A stretch of 64,000 nt of DNA, taken from Mycobacterium paragordonae. GTDB taxonomy: Bacteria > Actinomycetota > Actinomycetes > Mycobacteriales > Mycobacteriaceae. Location of the stretch: NCBI RefSeq assembly GCF_003614435.1, contig NZ_CP025546.1:2790001-2854000 (forward strand). Direction: 5' to 3'. The position numbers and the translations under genes are program-made. This document shows positions 1-8,110 of this stretch, piece after piece (the first letter of the stretch is position 1; each line of letters opens with the position of its first letter). Under the pieces are notes generated by a model, which worked only from the letters and a program-made list of their open reading frames with translations, was not told the DNA's origin and searched no databases.

Positions 1-159
1 ATCATGATCGTGGTCGGCGGGGTCATCCCGCCGGGCGACTTCGACGAGCTGTACCAGGCCGGGGCCGCCGCAATCTATCCGCCGGGGACGGTTATCGCCG
101 ACTCCGCGATCGGCTTGCTGCAGAAGCTGGCCGACCGGCTGGGATATGACCTGGATTAG
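1..159 (+). CDS. mutB: Methylmalonyl-CoA mutase large subunit, C-terminal end (partial)
   Basis: Open from the first base to a TAG at 157-159, giving the last 52 residues of a protein that starts before the window. The residues GGVIPPGDF followed by GAAAIYPPGT are typical of the end of the cobalamin-binding domain of methylmalonyl-CoA mutase and related B12 mutases. The enzyme interconverts succinyl-CoA and (R)-methylmalonyl-CoA in the cytoplasm. The meaB gene lies 93 bp downstream on the same strand, which is the usual mutase-chaperone pairing and supports the call. Methylmalonyl-CoA is the extender for the Pks5-type synthases at the other end of this window. The catalytic barrel is outside the window. 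Confidence 0.85.
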   Translation: MMIVVGGVIPPGDFDELYQAGAAAIYPPGTVIADSAIGLLQKLADRLGYDLD

Positions 160-252
160 TGTTCGCGTGCTTGATGTTCACTCTGCGCTGACGGTGCAGG
201 CCACTCGGACAATGTCGCCAAGAGCGCAGAGTCAACCCCTCAGGGCCCGGGC

Positions 253-1224
253 ATGAGCGTCGAGGAACTGGCCGAGGCGATCCGCAGCGGCGACCGCGCG
301 GCGCTGCCGCGCGCCATCACCATGCTCGAGTCCACCCGCGCCGACCATCGCGAGCGGTCCCAGCGGTTGCTGCTGGCCCTGCTCCCGGATGCCGGCAACG
401 CTCACCGGGTAGGCATCACCGGGGTGCCGGGAGTGGGCAAGTCCACCACCATCGAAGCCCTGGGCATGCACCTGATCGAGCAGGGCCACAAGGTGGCGGT
501 GCTGGCCGTCGACCCGTCGTCGACGCGCACCGGGGGGTCGATTCTCGGCGACAAGACCCGGATGGCGCGCCTGTCGACGCACCCTGACGCCTACATCCGG
601 CCGTCTCCGACGTCCGGAACCCTGGGCGGGGTAGCAAAGGCCACCCGGGAAACCGTTGTCCTGTTGGAGGCGGCGGGTTTTGACGTGATACTGATCGAAA
701 CCGTCGGTGTCGGACAGTCCGAGGTGGCGGTGGCGAACATGGTCGACACGTTCGTGCTGCTCACCCTGGCGCGCGCCGGGGATCAGTTGCAGGGCATCAA
801 GAAAGGCGTGCTGGAGCTCGCCGACATCGTGGTGGTGAACAAGGCCGACGGCGAGCATCTGCGGGAGGCGCGGCTGGCGGCCCGGGAACTCGCCGGTGCG
901 ATCCGGTTGATCCATCCTCGCGAATCGCTTTGGCGGCCACCGGTTCTCACGATGAGCGCAGTCGAAGGCACCGGTCTGGCCGAGCTGTGGGAGACCATTC
1001 AGAAGCACCGCCAAGTGCTCACCGACGCCGGCCAGTTCGAGGCACGACGACGGGAGCAGCAGGTCGACTGGACCTGGCAGATGGTCCGCGACACGGTGCT
1101 GGACCGGGTGATGTCCAATCCCGAGGTCCGCAAGATCCGCCGGGATGTGGAACGTCAGGTGCGTGACGGCGAGCTGACGCCGGCCTTAGCCGCCCAGCAA
1201 ATACTTGAGATCGCAACGACCTAA
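253..1224 (+). CDS. meaB: Methylmalonyl-CoA mutase-associated GTPase MeaB (ArgK family)
   Basis: A 323-residue G3E-family P-loop GTPase. The Walker A motif GVPGVGKS is at residues 57-64 and is followed by the conserved DPSS and GSILGDKTRM stretches of MeaB/ArgK. The ETVGVGQSE switch and the NKAD base-specificity motif (about residue 196) are intact. In this family the protein docks on methylmalonyl-CoA mutase, gates loading of adenosylcobalamin and protects the enzyme from inactivation. It lies directly after mutB on the same strand, as in other mycobacteria. The ATG at 253 is the first in-frame ATG. A slightly longer N-terminus from an alternative codon is possible, because homologues I remember are about 334 residues. 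Older names call it an arginine/ornithine transport kinase, which is a misnomer. Confidence 0.93.
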   Translation: MSVEELAEAIRSGDRAALPRAITMLESTRADHRERSQRLLLALLPDAGNAHRVGITGVPGVGKSTTIEALGMHLIEQGHKVAVLAVDPSSTRTGGSILGDKTRMARLSTHPDAYIRPSPTSGTLGGVAKATRETVVLLEAAGFDVILIETVGVGQSEVAVANMVDTFVLLTLARAGDQLQGIKKGVLELADIVVVNKADGEHLREARLAARELAGAIRLIHPRESLWRPPVLTMSAVEGTGLAELWETIQKHRQVLTDAGQFEARRREQQVDWTWQMVRDTVLDRVMSNPEVRKIRRDVERQVRDGELTPALAAQQILEIATT

Positions 1225-1231
1225 CGGAAAG

Positions 1232-1281
1232 GTAAATTTGTCCTTGTTTGCCCGTGGACTCTACGAAAGCAAAGTAAATTT
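1232..1281. repeat. Direct repeat GTAAATTT upstream of lipL
   Basis: The octamer GTAAATTT occurs at 1232-1239 and again at 1274-1281. The copies are 42 bp apart (about four helical turns), and the second ends 6 bp before the lipL start. It is AT-rich against a GC-rich background in the short meaB-lipL gap. It could be a regulator site or part of the promoter, but nothing shows which. Seen in sequence; function not established. Confidence 0.3.
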
Positions 1282-1287
1282 AATCTC

Positions 1288-2574
1288 GTGACGGTAGACA
1301 TCGGAGTCGATCGCCGCGCTGTTCCCTCTCACGATGCCCCTGACGCAGGGCATGGTGTGTTCGGTGCCGCGGACTCCCACTTTGGTTGCGTCGTTCGTGC
1401 ATTCTCGACCATGTTCCCTGGTCACCGCTTCGGCGGCGGGGCGCTGGCGGTCTATCTCGACGGGCAGCCCGTCGTCGACGTGTGGAAGGGCTGGGCCGAC
1501 CGCGACGGCAAGGTGCCGTGGTCGGCAGACTCCGCGCCGATGGTCTTCTCGGCCACCAAAGGCATGGCCGCCACGGTGATTCACCGCCTGGCCGACCGCG
1601 GGCTGATCGACTACGACGCACCGGTCGCCGAGTACTGGCACTCCTTCGGCGCCAACGGCAAGGCGGACATGACCGTTCGCGAGGTCATGAAGCACACCGC
1701 CGGACTGTCCGGGCTGCGCGGAGCCACGCAGGAAGAGTTGCTGGACCACGTCCTGATGGAAGAGCGGCTGGCCGCGGCTTCTCCGGGACGGCTGCTGGGC
1801 AAACCGGCCTATCACGCACTGACATTCGGGTGGTTGATGTCCGGCCTGGCCCGCGCGGTCACCGGAAAGGACATGCGCGTCCTGTTCCGGGAGGAACTGG
1901 CCGAGCCGCTGGGCACCGACGGCTTCCACCTGGGCCGCCCGCCCGCCGGCTCGCCGACCCGCGCGGCGGAGATCATCATGCCGCAGGACATCGCGGCCAA
2001 CCGGCTGGTGACCTGTGCGGTGCAAAGGGTGGCCAACTCATTCTCCGGTGGGTACCGCTCGATGTACTTCCCGGGCGTCATCGCTGCAGTGCAGGGCAAC
2101 ATGGCCATGCTGGACGCGGAGATGCCCGCGGCCAACGGGGTCGTCACGGCCCGCGCGCTGGCGCGCATGTACGGGGCGATCGCCAACGGCGGAGAGGTCG
2201 ACGGCACGCAATTCCTGTCGCGGCGGCTGGTAGCCGGGCTGACCGGAGAGAAGGTGGTGCAGCGGGACCGCAACATCTTCGTCCCGATGGCCTTCCACCT
2301 GGGCTACCACAGCCTGCCGATCGGCAACGTCATGCCCGGATTCGGTCACGTGGGGTTGGGCGGCTCGGTCGGATGGAACGACCCGGAAACCGGGGTGGCC
2401 TTCTCCGTCGTGCACAACCGGTTGCTGACACCGTTCGTGGCGACCGACCACGCCGCGTTCGTCGCGCTCTACAAGATGATCCGGGACGCCGCAGGCAAGG
2501 CCCGCAAGCGCGGGTACCGGCCGGTGCACGGGCTGGGCGCGCCATACACGGAGCCGGGTCAGGTCGCGGGCTGA
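1288..2574 (+). CDS. lipL: LipL-type esterase / class C beta-lactamase-fold hydrolase
   Basis: A 428-residue serine hydrolase of the beta-lactamase/penicillin-binding fold. The nucleophile motif SxxK is Ser88-Ala-Thr-Lys91 within VFSATKGM. A Tyr at about 175 (YHALTFGWL) is a good candidate for the second catalytic motif, and GFGHVGLGGSVGW near residue 350 fits the late Gly-rich motif. The family cleaves short- to medium-chain esters, and the M. tuberculosis homologue in the same place after meaB is annotated LipL. No clear signal peptide is visible. The start chosen is GTG 1288, the only start that gives the full N-terminus before the DGQPVVDVWKG strand. It closes the conserved core; the sequence to the right has a different, LOS-specific gene set. 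Confidence 0.85.
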   Translation: MTVDIGVDRRAVPSHDAPDAGHGVFGAADSHFGCVVRAFSTMFPGHRFGGGALAVYLDGQPVVDVWKGWADRDGKVPWSADSAPMVFSATKGMAATVIHRLADRGLIDYDAPVAEYWHSFGANGKADMTVREVMKHTAGLSGLRGATQEELLDHVLMEERLAAASPGRLLGKPAYHALTFGWLMSGLARAVTGKDMRVLFREELAEPLGTDGFHLGRPPAGSPTRAAEIIMPQDIAANRLVTCAVQRVANSFSGGYRSMYFPGVIAAVQGNMAMLDAEMPAANGVVTARALARMYGAIANGGEVDGTQFLSRRLVAGLTGEKVVQRDRNIFVPMAFHLGYHSLPIGNVMPGFGHVGLGGSVGWNDPETGVAFSVVHNRLLTPFVATDHAAFVALYKMIRDAAGKARKRGYRPVHGLGAPYTEPGQVAG

Positions 2575-2756
2575 GCTGAGGTCACGCCGCCTCGCGCATT
2601 CAACCTCGCCTTACTGGCTGACCCAAGTCTTTTCGTCTGTTGGACCGACCAGCATTTAGTGATCTTCGGCTCATTTCGATACTTGGCAATGAGCTAACGG
2701 CCGGAATACGGCACTATGCGCTGGGGGCTTCTTACGACGGACGGCAGATAGACTTT

Positions 2757-3833
2757 ATGAAGCTCGCGCAGGCCTTCAACCCTCGGCAAAACGCATTGAA
2801 CGCGCTGCGCTTAGGGCTGGCTCTCTCGGTGATCGTTTGGCACTCGTTTCCCCTGTCCGGCCACCACCTACCGTCAGCGGCCTTTCAACAATTCCTGGGA
2901 TCGGTGGGAGTTGACGGGTTTTTCGCCATTTCGGGGTTCCTGATCACTGCGAGCTGGCTCCGCCACCCACAACTTCGTGACTACTCGCTGGCGCGTGGCT
3001 TGCGCATCCTGCCTGGTTTTTATGCGTGCCTGATTCTTACCGCGTTCGTGATCGCGCCTGTCGGGGTGGCGATGCAGGGCGGCTCAGCAAGCAAACTCCT
3101 ACTGTCCAGCGGCCCGATCCAGTACGTCGTACGGAACGCAGCGGTGACGATGGCGCAGTTCGACGTCGGCGGAACGCCGCACGGGCTGCCAGCACCCGGA
3201 TGGAACGGGTCGCTGTGGACTCTGGGGTACGAGTTGTACTGCTATATCGGTGTTGCGTGTTTCGGTGTAGTGGGACTACTCGGTCGTCGCTGGCTTCTGC
3301 CGTTCCTCGCGATGCTGGCATGGTTGTTGCTGCTGGTGTCGACCGTGCTGGCGGCGTCGTCGGGGGGAAGGGAACCGGCACGCCTGGCGCTGATGTTCCT
3401 GGCAGGAGCGCTCATTCACCATTGGCGGCACGTCATTCCCGCCCGATGGTCGCTGGTCGCAATTAGCGTGATCATCGCCATTGCCGCGTCATGGCTGCCG
3501 GATTACCGGCTAGTCGCAGCTTTCCCGCTCGCCTATGCCGTGATCGTTTCGGGTTCGCTGATCTACGACGAGCGCTTCCAGCTCACCACGGACCTGTCCT
3601 ATGGCGTGTACATCTATGCTTTTCCGATCCAGCAACTGCTGATCATTGCGGGAGCAGGCACGTTGAATCCACTGGTGTTCGCGGTGATCGCGACGATCTT
3701 GACCCTTCCAATGGCCGCATTGAGCTGGATTCTGATCGAAAAGCCGGCGATGACGCTCAAAACGCGCATGCTGCACAGATGGTCGAAGAATCGGGCCAAA
3801 GGCGATCTGAAGATAACCGCCGCCGCTGGGTAA
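2757..3833 (+). CDS. Acyltransferase-3 family membrane protein (OafA/NodX-like)
   Basis: About 358 residues from ATG 2757 (MKLAQAFNPRQ). The frame is open further upstream to a TTG at 2640, but those residues look unlike the family. The early membrane segment ends in VIVWHSFPLSGHH, which carries the conserved His of acyltransferase-3 enzymes. It is followed by GVDGFFAISGFLITASWLR and an Arg-rich loop. Roughly ten hydrophobic segments cover the protein. The family transfers acetyl or other short acyl groups from the cytoplasm onto sugars. Next to LOS genes, O-acylation of a LOS sugar is the obvious guess. It is convergent with the dodecin gene, 18 bp apart. No SGNH domain is fused, unlike the gene at 8111. 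Confidence 0.75.
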   Translation: MKLAQAFNPRQNALNALRLGLALSVIVWHSFPLSGHHLPSAAFQQFLGSVGVDGFFAISGFLITASWLRHPQLRDYSLARGLRILPGFYACLILTAFVIAPVGVAMQGGSASKLLLSSGPIQYVVRNAAVTMAQFDVGGTPHGLPAPGWNGSLWTLGYELYCYIGVACFGVVGLLGRRWLLPFLAMLAWLLLLVSTVLAASSGGREPARLALMFLAGALIHHWRHVIPARWSLVAISVIIAIAASWLPDYRLVAAFPLAYAVIVSGSLIYDERFQLTTDLSYGVYIYAFPIQQLLIIAGAGTLNPLVFAVIATILTLPMAALSWILIEKPAMTLKTRMLHRWSKNRAKGDLKITAAAG

Positions 3834-3851
3834 CGCTGTCGGCTGGTGTGG

Positions 3852-4070
3852 CTAGGACGACGAATCTTCCAATCGAAAGCCGACTTTCATGGTCACCTGA
3901 TAGTGGGCCACGTCTCCGTCTACCAGGTGACCACGAACGGACTCCACCTCGAACCAGTCCAGGTTGCGCATGGTCTGCTTCGCTCGGGTGAGACCGCTTT
4001 GGATGGCTGCGTCTATCCCGTCGGGTGAGATACCAACGATCTCAATGACCCGGTAGGTGTGGTTACTCAT
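3852..4070 (-). CDS. Dodecin family flavin-binding protein
   Basis: A 72-residue protein. It starts MSNHTYRVIEIVG and carries the dodecin core, including the flavin-stacking Trp in RNLDWFEVES and the strand HYQVTMKVGFRLE. Dodecins form hollow dodecamers that store flavin, and in mycobacteria also CoA, in the cytoplasm. The length is normal. The start ATG (4068-4070) overlaps the stop of the upstream membrane-protein gene by 8 bp, so the two are probably translationally coupled. In M. tuberculosis a dodecin gene (Rv1498A) lies at the same place after lipL, which supports the assignment. Its role here is probably housekeeping rather than LOS synthesis. Confidence 0.9.
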   Translation of the reverse strand: MSNHTYRVIEIVGISPDGIDAAIQSGLTRAKQTMRNLDWFEVESVRGHLVDGDVAHYQVTMKVGFRLEDSSS

Positions 4071-5763
4071 CGCATCCTTTCGATTCAGGCTCAGGTGTAT
4101 GGGTCCTTCCGGCTACGTCGGCAGGATGCGGCAACAGTGTGTCGTCGGGAACATCGTTCTTCGGGTTATCGGCGTACCCGATTCCTCGCGCGGCAACCGC
4201 GAAGAACAGGCCTATTCCTACTGCAAGTACCCCGGGTCCTAGTGCGAGCACGTTGGGAACCGCAACGGCAGTGGCGCCGGCGACCGCCCCTTTCAGCAGT
4301 AGGCGCTTGCGAGCATCCGCATTATCCGCATCGGCTGGCCGGATCTCAGGAGGCAGAATTTCTCTGACATCGGGATTATCGAGAATATGCGCGAGTCGTG
4401 GGGGATTGGGGTACGAAATATCCACCAGATCACTCCCAGCTTTCCTATCAAGGTATTTGGCGTCGTGTGTAGACAGATACGCTTTCACGCTATCCATCTG
4501 CTGATGCGCTGATTTGTTCCAATCGATGGCGTGCAAAGTGAATCCGTAGTATCCCAAAGCGATTAGCGAAGCGGCAACGGTAAAGAGCCATACTGCGACG
4601 CCTTTTGTCGCGTAATTCCTGAATCGAGAGTTAACCGCCACTTGCGCTAGCGTAAAGATTGCGATTAATGCCACGGGGTAAACAGGCAGTAGCAAGTCTA
4701 TATATCGTCCGCCGACGGCCGTGCCGCGACCGTACGCGACTATCGCAAGTTGGATCGCCACCCACCCGGCAATTCCGACGGCCAGCCAGGACCGGTCACT
4801 GGCAGGAGGGCCAATCGTCAGCGTATGCCGGCAATACCAGATCACCGGTACTTGGATAAGGAGCACGCCGATCACGGTGGGTCCGGCAAGCAGGAGAAAC
4901 CCCTGGATAAAGGACCAGGCAGTGGTCTGCGAACCAGTACTGGCCGACGCTATCCACGCAATCATCACGACGGCGGTCGCGGCCACGACGCCGAGGCCGA
5001 CATATTCGAGACCGCGTCGACTTCTAACACCCCTGGCTAGTTGCAGGCCAGCGAGTATTGCAGCTGCCAAGATGGTTGCTACGCCAGATGAAAACGCTAA
5101 GTAACTGAGAACAGCGGTTGCCAAACCACCGAACCAGCGCGGTGAGAAAGCGGTTGCCGAGGCAAAAAAATGTAAACTCAGGACACCAAATAATAAAGTC
5201 AGGTAGAAGTGAAAATTGAATCCCAAAAGCATGTTCTCATAACCAAGCGGTAGCGCGAAGACGGTCGCCGTGAAGCATGCAAACAGGATGCGTCGTCGTG
5301 GCGCAACAAGCGGCATCAACAGAGCCGCAATTAATGCAATGAATGCTGTATGCACGAGCGCAGAAAGGATCATCTCCAAGCGTGGATTCCACTCGCCGGC
5401 CAACTCCAGGTGCAACAGGGTAAGTAAGCGGGTTAAGAATAGTCGATGCTCATTGTGTGGGGCGAACAGGTCACCGAAAGATAGGGAGCCGTGCAGGTAG
5501 GGGGCATACAGGTTCGCGGCCTCCGCATCCCATTGGTCTATTAAGGGCATCGGTGAACCGAGGACTGAGATGAAGATCAGTTTGGCGCCAAAAACGGTGC
5601 AGGCTATAGCCAGCAGCAGCGAGGACTTCCTCAAATGTCGCGGCTCGTTTTCTGGCGGGTTACTCTGTTCGACAGCGTTAGTTCTCGCCGAATCGCCTGC
5701 CGCTAGGATCGGGCGGGGGTTGACGTCCGGGTCATTCGGCATTGGATCATCACCTGCGGGCAT
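4063..5763 (-). CDS. Polytopic membrane protein, possible GT-C-type glycosyltransferase
   Basis: About 566 residues from ATG 5763 (MPAGDDPMPND), or 559 from ATG 5742; the open frame extends upstream to 5967 without family-like sequence. After a polar N-terminus, ten or more hydrophobic segments follow. The first extracytoplasmic loop contains PLIDQWDAEAANLYAPYL and APHNEHRLFLTRL, an acidic/aromatic pattern seen in GT-C enzymes that use polyprenyl-phosphate sugars. A soluble tail has YPNPPRLAHILDNPDVREILPPEIRP, then two more hydrophobic stretches. I do not recognise an exact family. A role in adding a sugar on the outer face of the membrane is inference. The base composition is visibly less GC-rich than lipL, which suggests acquired DNA. 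It runs into dodecin with an 8-bp overlap. Confidence 0.6.
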   Translation of the reverse strand: MPAGDDPMPNDPDVNPRPILAAGDSARTNAVEQSNPPENEPRHLRKSSLLLAIACTVFGAKLIFISVLGSPMPLIDQWDAEAANLYAPYLHGSLSFGDLFAPHNEHRLFLTRLLTLLHLELAGEWNPRLEMILSALVHTAFIALIAALLMPLVAPRRRILFACFTATVFALPLGYENMLLGFNFHFYLTLLFGVLSLHFFASATAFSPRWFGGLATAVLSYLAFSSGVATILAAAILAGLQLARGVRSRRGLEYVGLGVVAATAVVMIAWIASASTGSQTTAWSFIQGFLLLAGPTVIGVLLIQVPVIWYCRHTLTIGPPASDRSWLAVGIAGWVAIQLAIVAYGRGTAVGGRYIDLLLPVYPVALIAIFTLAQVAVNSRFRNYATKGVAVWLFTVAASLIALGYYGFTLHAIDWNKSAHQQMDSVKAYLSTHDAKYLDRKAGSDLVDISYPNPPRLAHILDNPDVREILPPEIRPADADNADARKRLLLKGAVAGATAVAVPNVLALGPGVLAVGIGLFFAVAARGIGYADNPKNDVPDDTLLPHPADVAGRTHTPEPESKGCDE

Positions 5764-6233
5764 GTGCACGTGTCCCCTCGCTTCTTGCGCTCTTTGGAGG
5801 ATAAGGCTGCCGATGGCAGCGTGACTTATGGGGGCATCGCCGTAGCTGCCTGGTTCCGATGCTCCGCGCGCCCACAGCGGCCAGCATTGTCGGATGAGAT
5901 GCTTTCCGGACCGCCTATCGTTGCTGCCCACTCTTCGGGATACGAAAACCGTTGCGGGTGAGAGCACCTCGCTGCCCGCAGCGTCGCCAGGTTGCTAAAC
6001 AACGGCGGCGCTAGTGCGTGATCTTTCTTGCTGGAGTGTGGTTGGCGTTTGACCCAGCCATCTTTTGGATTATTGACCCGAAGTCGGTGGTCACGCAGTA
6101 GTTTGGTTCTGCATGGGCCCTTCGGCAATTGGTCGGCTTGCGCCCTCGTTTGGTAGGCAGACCACGAGGAAGTTCCGGTATGCGTGTGTGTCGCTGGCCT
6201 TGGTCAAGTCCAGGGACGTGGTGTACGACGTCG
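5764..6233. other. Intergenic stretch left of the IS1081-like element
   Basis: 470 bases with no complete gene. The left part is upstream of the membrane-protein gene at 4063-5763 and should hold its promoter. From ATG 6113 a short plus-strand frame of about 40 codons reads into the IS edge. It contains RKFRYACVSLALV, which resembles the start of a GtrA-type protein (compare LRYAGVPVVVV in the GtrA domain at 28085-29380). It may be the 5' stump of the gene whose 3' part lies at 7551-8043, but the two pieces do not join cleanly. Confidence 0.35.
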
Positions 6234-7550
6234 TCGTGTGATTCTTCGTCTTGATGGTTTCAGGCGGTCAGTGCCGCGGGGGTGTCCTCCTGTTCGGTCG
6301 GGGTGTCGTTGACGGTGCGTGATTTGCTCAGGACGTCAAGGCCGAGGTAGCGCCGGGATTCGGCCCATTCGTCGTGTTGTTCGGCCAGCACGGCTCCGAC
6401 GAGGCGGATCAGGGCGTTGCGGTCAGGGAAGATGCCGACGACGTCGGTGCGCCGGCGGATCTCCTTGTTGAGCCGCTCCTGGGGGTTGTTCGACCAGATC
6501 TGGCGCCAGATCTGTTTGGGGAACGCGGTGAACGCTAGTAGTTCGGCTCGGGCTGCCTCTAAGTGTTCAGCCGTTTTAGGTAGCTTGTCCTCCAACGCGT
6601 CGATGATGCGGTCATATTGTGCAGCAACGGATTCGGCATCTGGTTGATCGAATACCGAATGCAGCAGGGTCTTGACCCACGGCCACGACGCCTTCGGTGT
6701 GACAGCCATCAGATTCGTCGTGTAGTGCGTTCTGCAGCGTTGCCATGCCGCACCGGGCAGCGTGGCGCCGATGGCATTGACGAGCCCGGCGTGGGCATCG
6801 GAGGTGACCAGTCGGACACCGGATAGGCCGCGAGCGGTCAGCGACCGCAGGAATGTCAACCACCCGGCGCCGTCCTCGGCGGTGGTGACGTCGATGCCCA
6901 GGATCTCCCGATACCCATCGGCGTTCACTGCGACGGCGATCAGGGCATGCACGTTGACCACCCGCCCGCCCTCGCGCACCTTGAGGACCAGGGCATCAGC
7001 AGCCATGAACGTGTAGGGGCCGGCATCCAACGGCCGGGTACGAAACGCCTCGACCGCGGCGTCAAGTTCTTTGGCCATCACGCTGACTTGGGACTTAGAC
7101 AAGCTGGTGATGCCCAGAGTTTCAACGAGTTTGTCCATCCGCCGCGTCGAGACGCCCAACAAGTAGCAGGTGGCCACCACCGTGGTCAGGGCCCGCTCAG
7201 CACGTTTGCGCCGTTCGAGCAGCCAGTCCGGGAAGTACGAGCCTTGGCGCAGCTTGGGAATCGCCAGCTCCAATGTGCCGGCGCGGGTATCGAACTGGCG
7301 GTGCCGATAGCCGTTGCGCTGATTGACACGCTCGCTGCTGCGCTGGCCATAGTCGGCACCGCACACCGCATCGGCTTCAGCCCCCATCAGGGCATGGATG
7401 AAGGTGGCCAACAACTCGCGCAGCACGTCGGGGTGGCAGGTAGTGAGTCGTTCGGCCAACACGGCCGGCAGGTCGATATCGTGGGCAGTGGTCATCGCGT
7501 CGATTCCTTTGCTCGAGTGACTTTGGACGGTCTCTCGAAGAATCACGCGA
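6234..7550 (-). mobile_element. IS256-family insertion sequence, IS1081-like (1317 bp)
   Basis: Bounded by imperfect 15-bp terminal inverted repeats: TCGTGTGATTCTTCG at 6234-6248, and TCGCGTGATTCTTCG read on the minus strand from 7550 (14 of 15 match). It encodes one transposase on the minus strand. The size and ends fit IS1081 (about 1.32 kb), a mycobacterial element. No 8-bp target duplication is visible: the bases outside the two ends are CGACGTCG and TGACCTTC. That suggests a deletion or rearrangement after insertion. The right end abuts a 5'-truncated GtrA gene. Confidence 0.82.
6260..7495 (-). CDS. Transposase, IS256 (Mutator) family, IS1081-like
   Basis: 411 residues from ATG 7495 (MTTAHDIDLPAVLAERL). 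It carries the core of IS1081-type transposases: GAEADAVCGADYGQRS, RNGYRHRQFDTRAGTLEL, LRQGSYFPDWLLERRKRAERAL, and the DDE catalytic regions FMAADALVLKV, LVTSDAHAGLV and NNPQERLNKEIRRRTDVVG. The frame appears full length with no internal stop, so the element may still be active. From memory it is close to, but not identical with, the M. tuberculosis IS1081 transposase. The frame is open 23 codons further upstream, but that part overlaps the right terminal repeat and is unlikely to be translated. Confidence 0.93.
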   Translation of the reverse strand: MTTAHDIDLPAVLAERLTTCHPDVLRELLATFIHALMGAEADAVCGADYGQRSSERVNQRNGYRHRQFDTRAGTLELAIPKLRQGSYFPDWLLERRKRAERALTTVVATCYLLGVSTRRMDKLVETLGITSLSKSQVSVMAKELDAAVEAFRTRPLDAGPYTFMAADALVLKVREGGRVVNVHALIAVAVNADGYREILGIDVTTAEDGAGWLTFLRSLTARGLSGVRLVTSDAHAGLVNAIGATLPGAAWQRCRTHYTTNLMAVTPKASWPWVKTLLHSVFDQPDAESVAAQYDRIIDALEDKLPKTAEHLEAARAELLAFTAFPKQIWRQIWSNNPQERLNKEIRRRTDVVGIFPDRNALIRLVGAVLAEQHDEWAESRRYLGLDVLSKSRTVNDTPTEQEDTPAALTA

Positions 7551-8043
7551 TGACCTTCATTCATTCGGCTACGACACGCCGGACATCCCGATCAGGCCCG
7601 GCTCGTACACCACCCTGCTGGACGCAACCCTGGCCTTTCTGCCCTTCAGTCAAGGGCTGCTTCAACTGCTGGGTGCATGGATCGACGACTACGTCACCGC
7701 TTCAGTCCTTGCAGCTTCGATCGCTACGGTGCCAAACTTCCTGGCCAACAGGTGCCTGGTGTGGCGTGTCGCGTCGCGTGATCAGGTGCATCGCCAGGCA
7801 GTGGTGTTCTGGCTTGCCGTCATGGCGGGCGTGACCCTGGCTACAGTCTTCACCTACTTCGTGGAGAAGCACGTCGACGGGCAAGTGACACTGGTGCGCG
7901 GCGCTGCGGTTCTGTCAGCGCAACTCCTCGGCTTTGGTTTGGTTTGGATCGGTCGCTTCGTCATGCTTGACCGGTGGCTTTTCAAGCACGCGACTCAGAG
8001 ACTCGCGCGGGACCCCACTCTCCCTAGCGAACTGCCGACTTGA
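7551..8043 (+). pseudogene. GtrA-family membrane protein, 5'-truncated at the IS end
   Basis: The open frame comes out of the IS right end and runs to TGA 8041-8043. The part from about 7640 resembles GtrA: GLLQLLG, then SVLAASIATVPNFLANRCLVW, which matches the family's NxxxNRxFVW-type signature, then two more membrane segments (VVFWLAVMAGVTLATVFTYFVE and LSAQLLGFGLVWIGRFVMLD). No ATG, GTG or TTG lies in frame before GTG 7729, which would cut the first helices, so the gene has lost its start. GtrA proteins are thought to flip polyprenyl-phosphate sugars. It resembles the GtrA half of the fusion at 28085-29380. A 5' stump may lie at 6113-6233. Confidence 0.65.
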
Positions 8044-8110
8044 CGAGCTCTCGGTTTCCTGAGTTCACACGATGCACGTCGGCAATGCGGCGACCGGAAT
8101 CCGGTGCGGC

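Noticed and set aside
232..1014. Long minus-strand open frame opposite meaB
   Set aside because: Antisense shadow of meaB caused by high GC; Arg/His/Gly-rich with no motif.
1386..2579. 397-codon plus-strand frame overlapping lipL
   Set aside because: Out-of-frame shadow of lipL, Arg-rich; lipL has clear catalytic motifs in its own frame.
6947..7834. 295-codon plus-strand frame crossing the right IS end
   Set aside because: Mostly antisense to the transposase; beyond the IS it is out of frame with the GtrA fragment.
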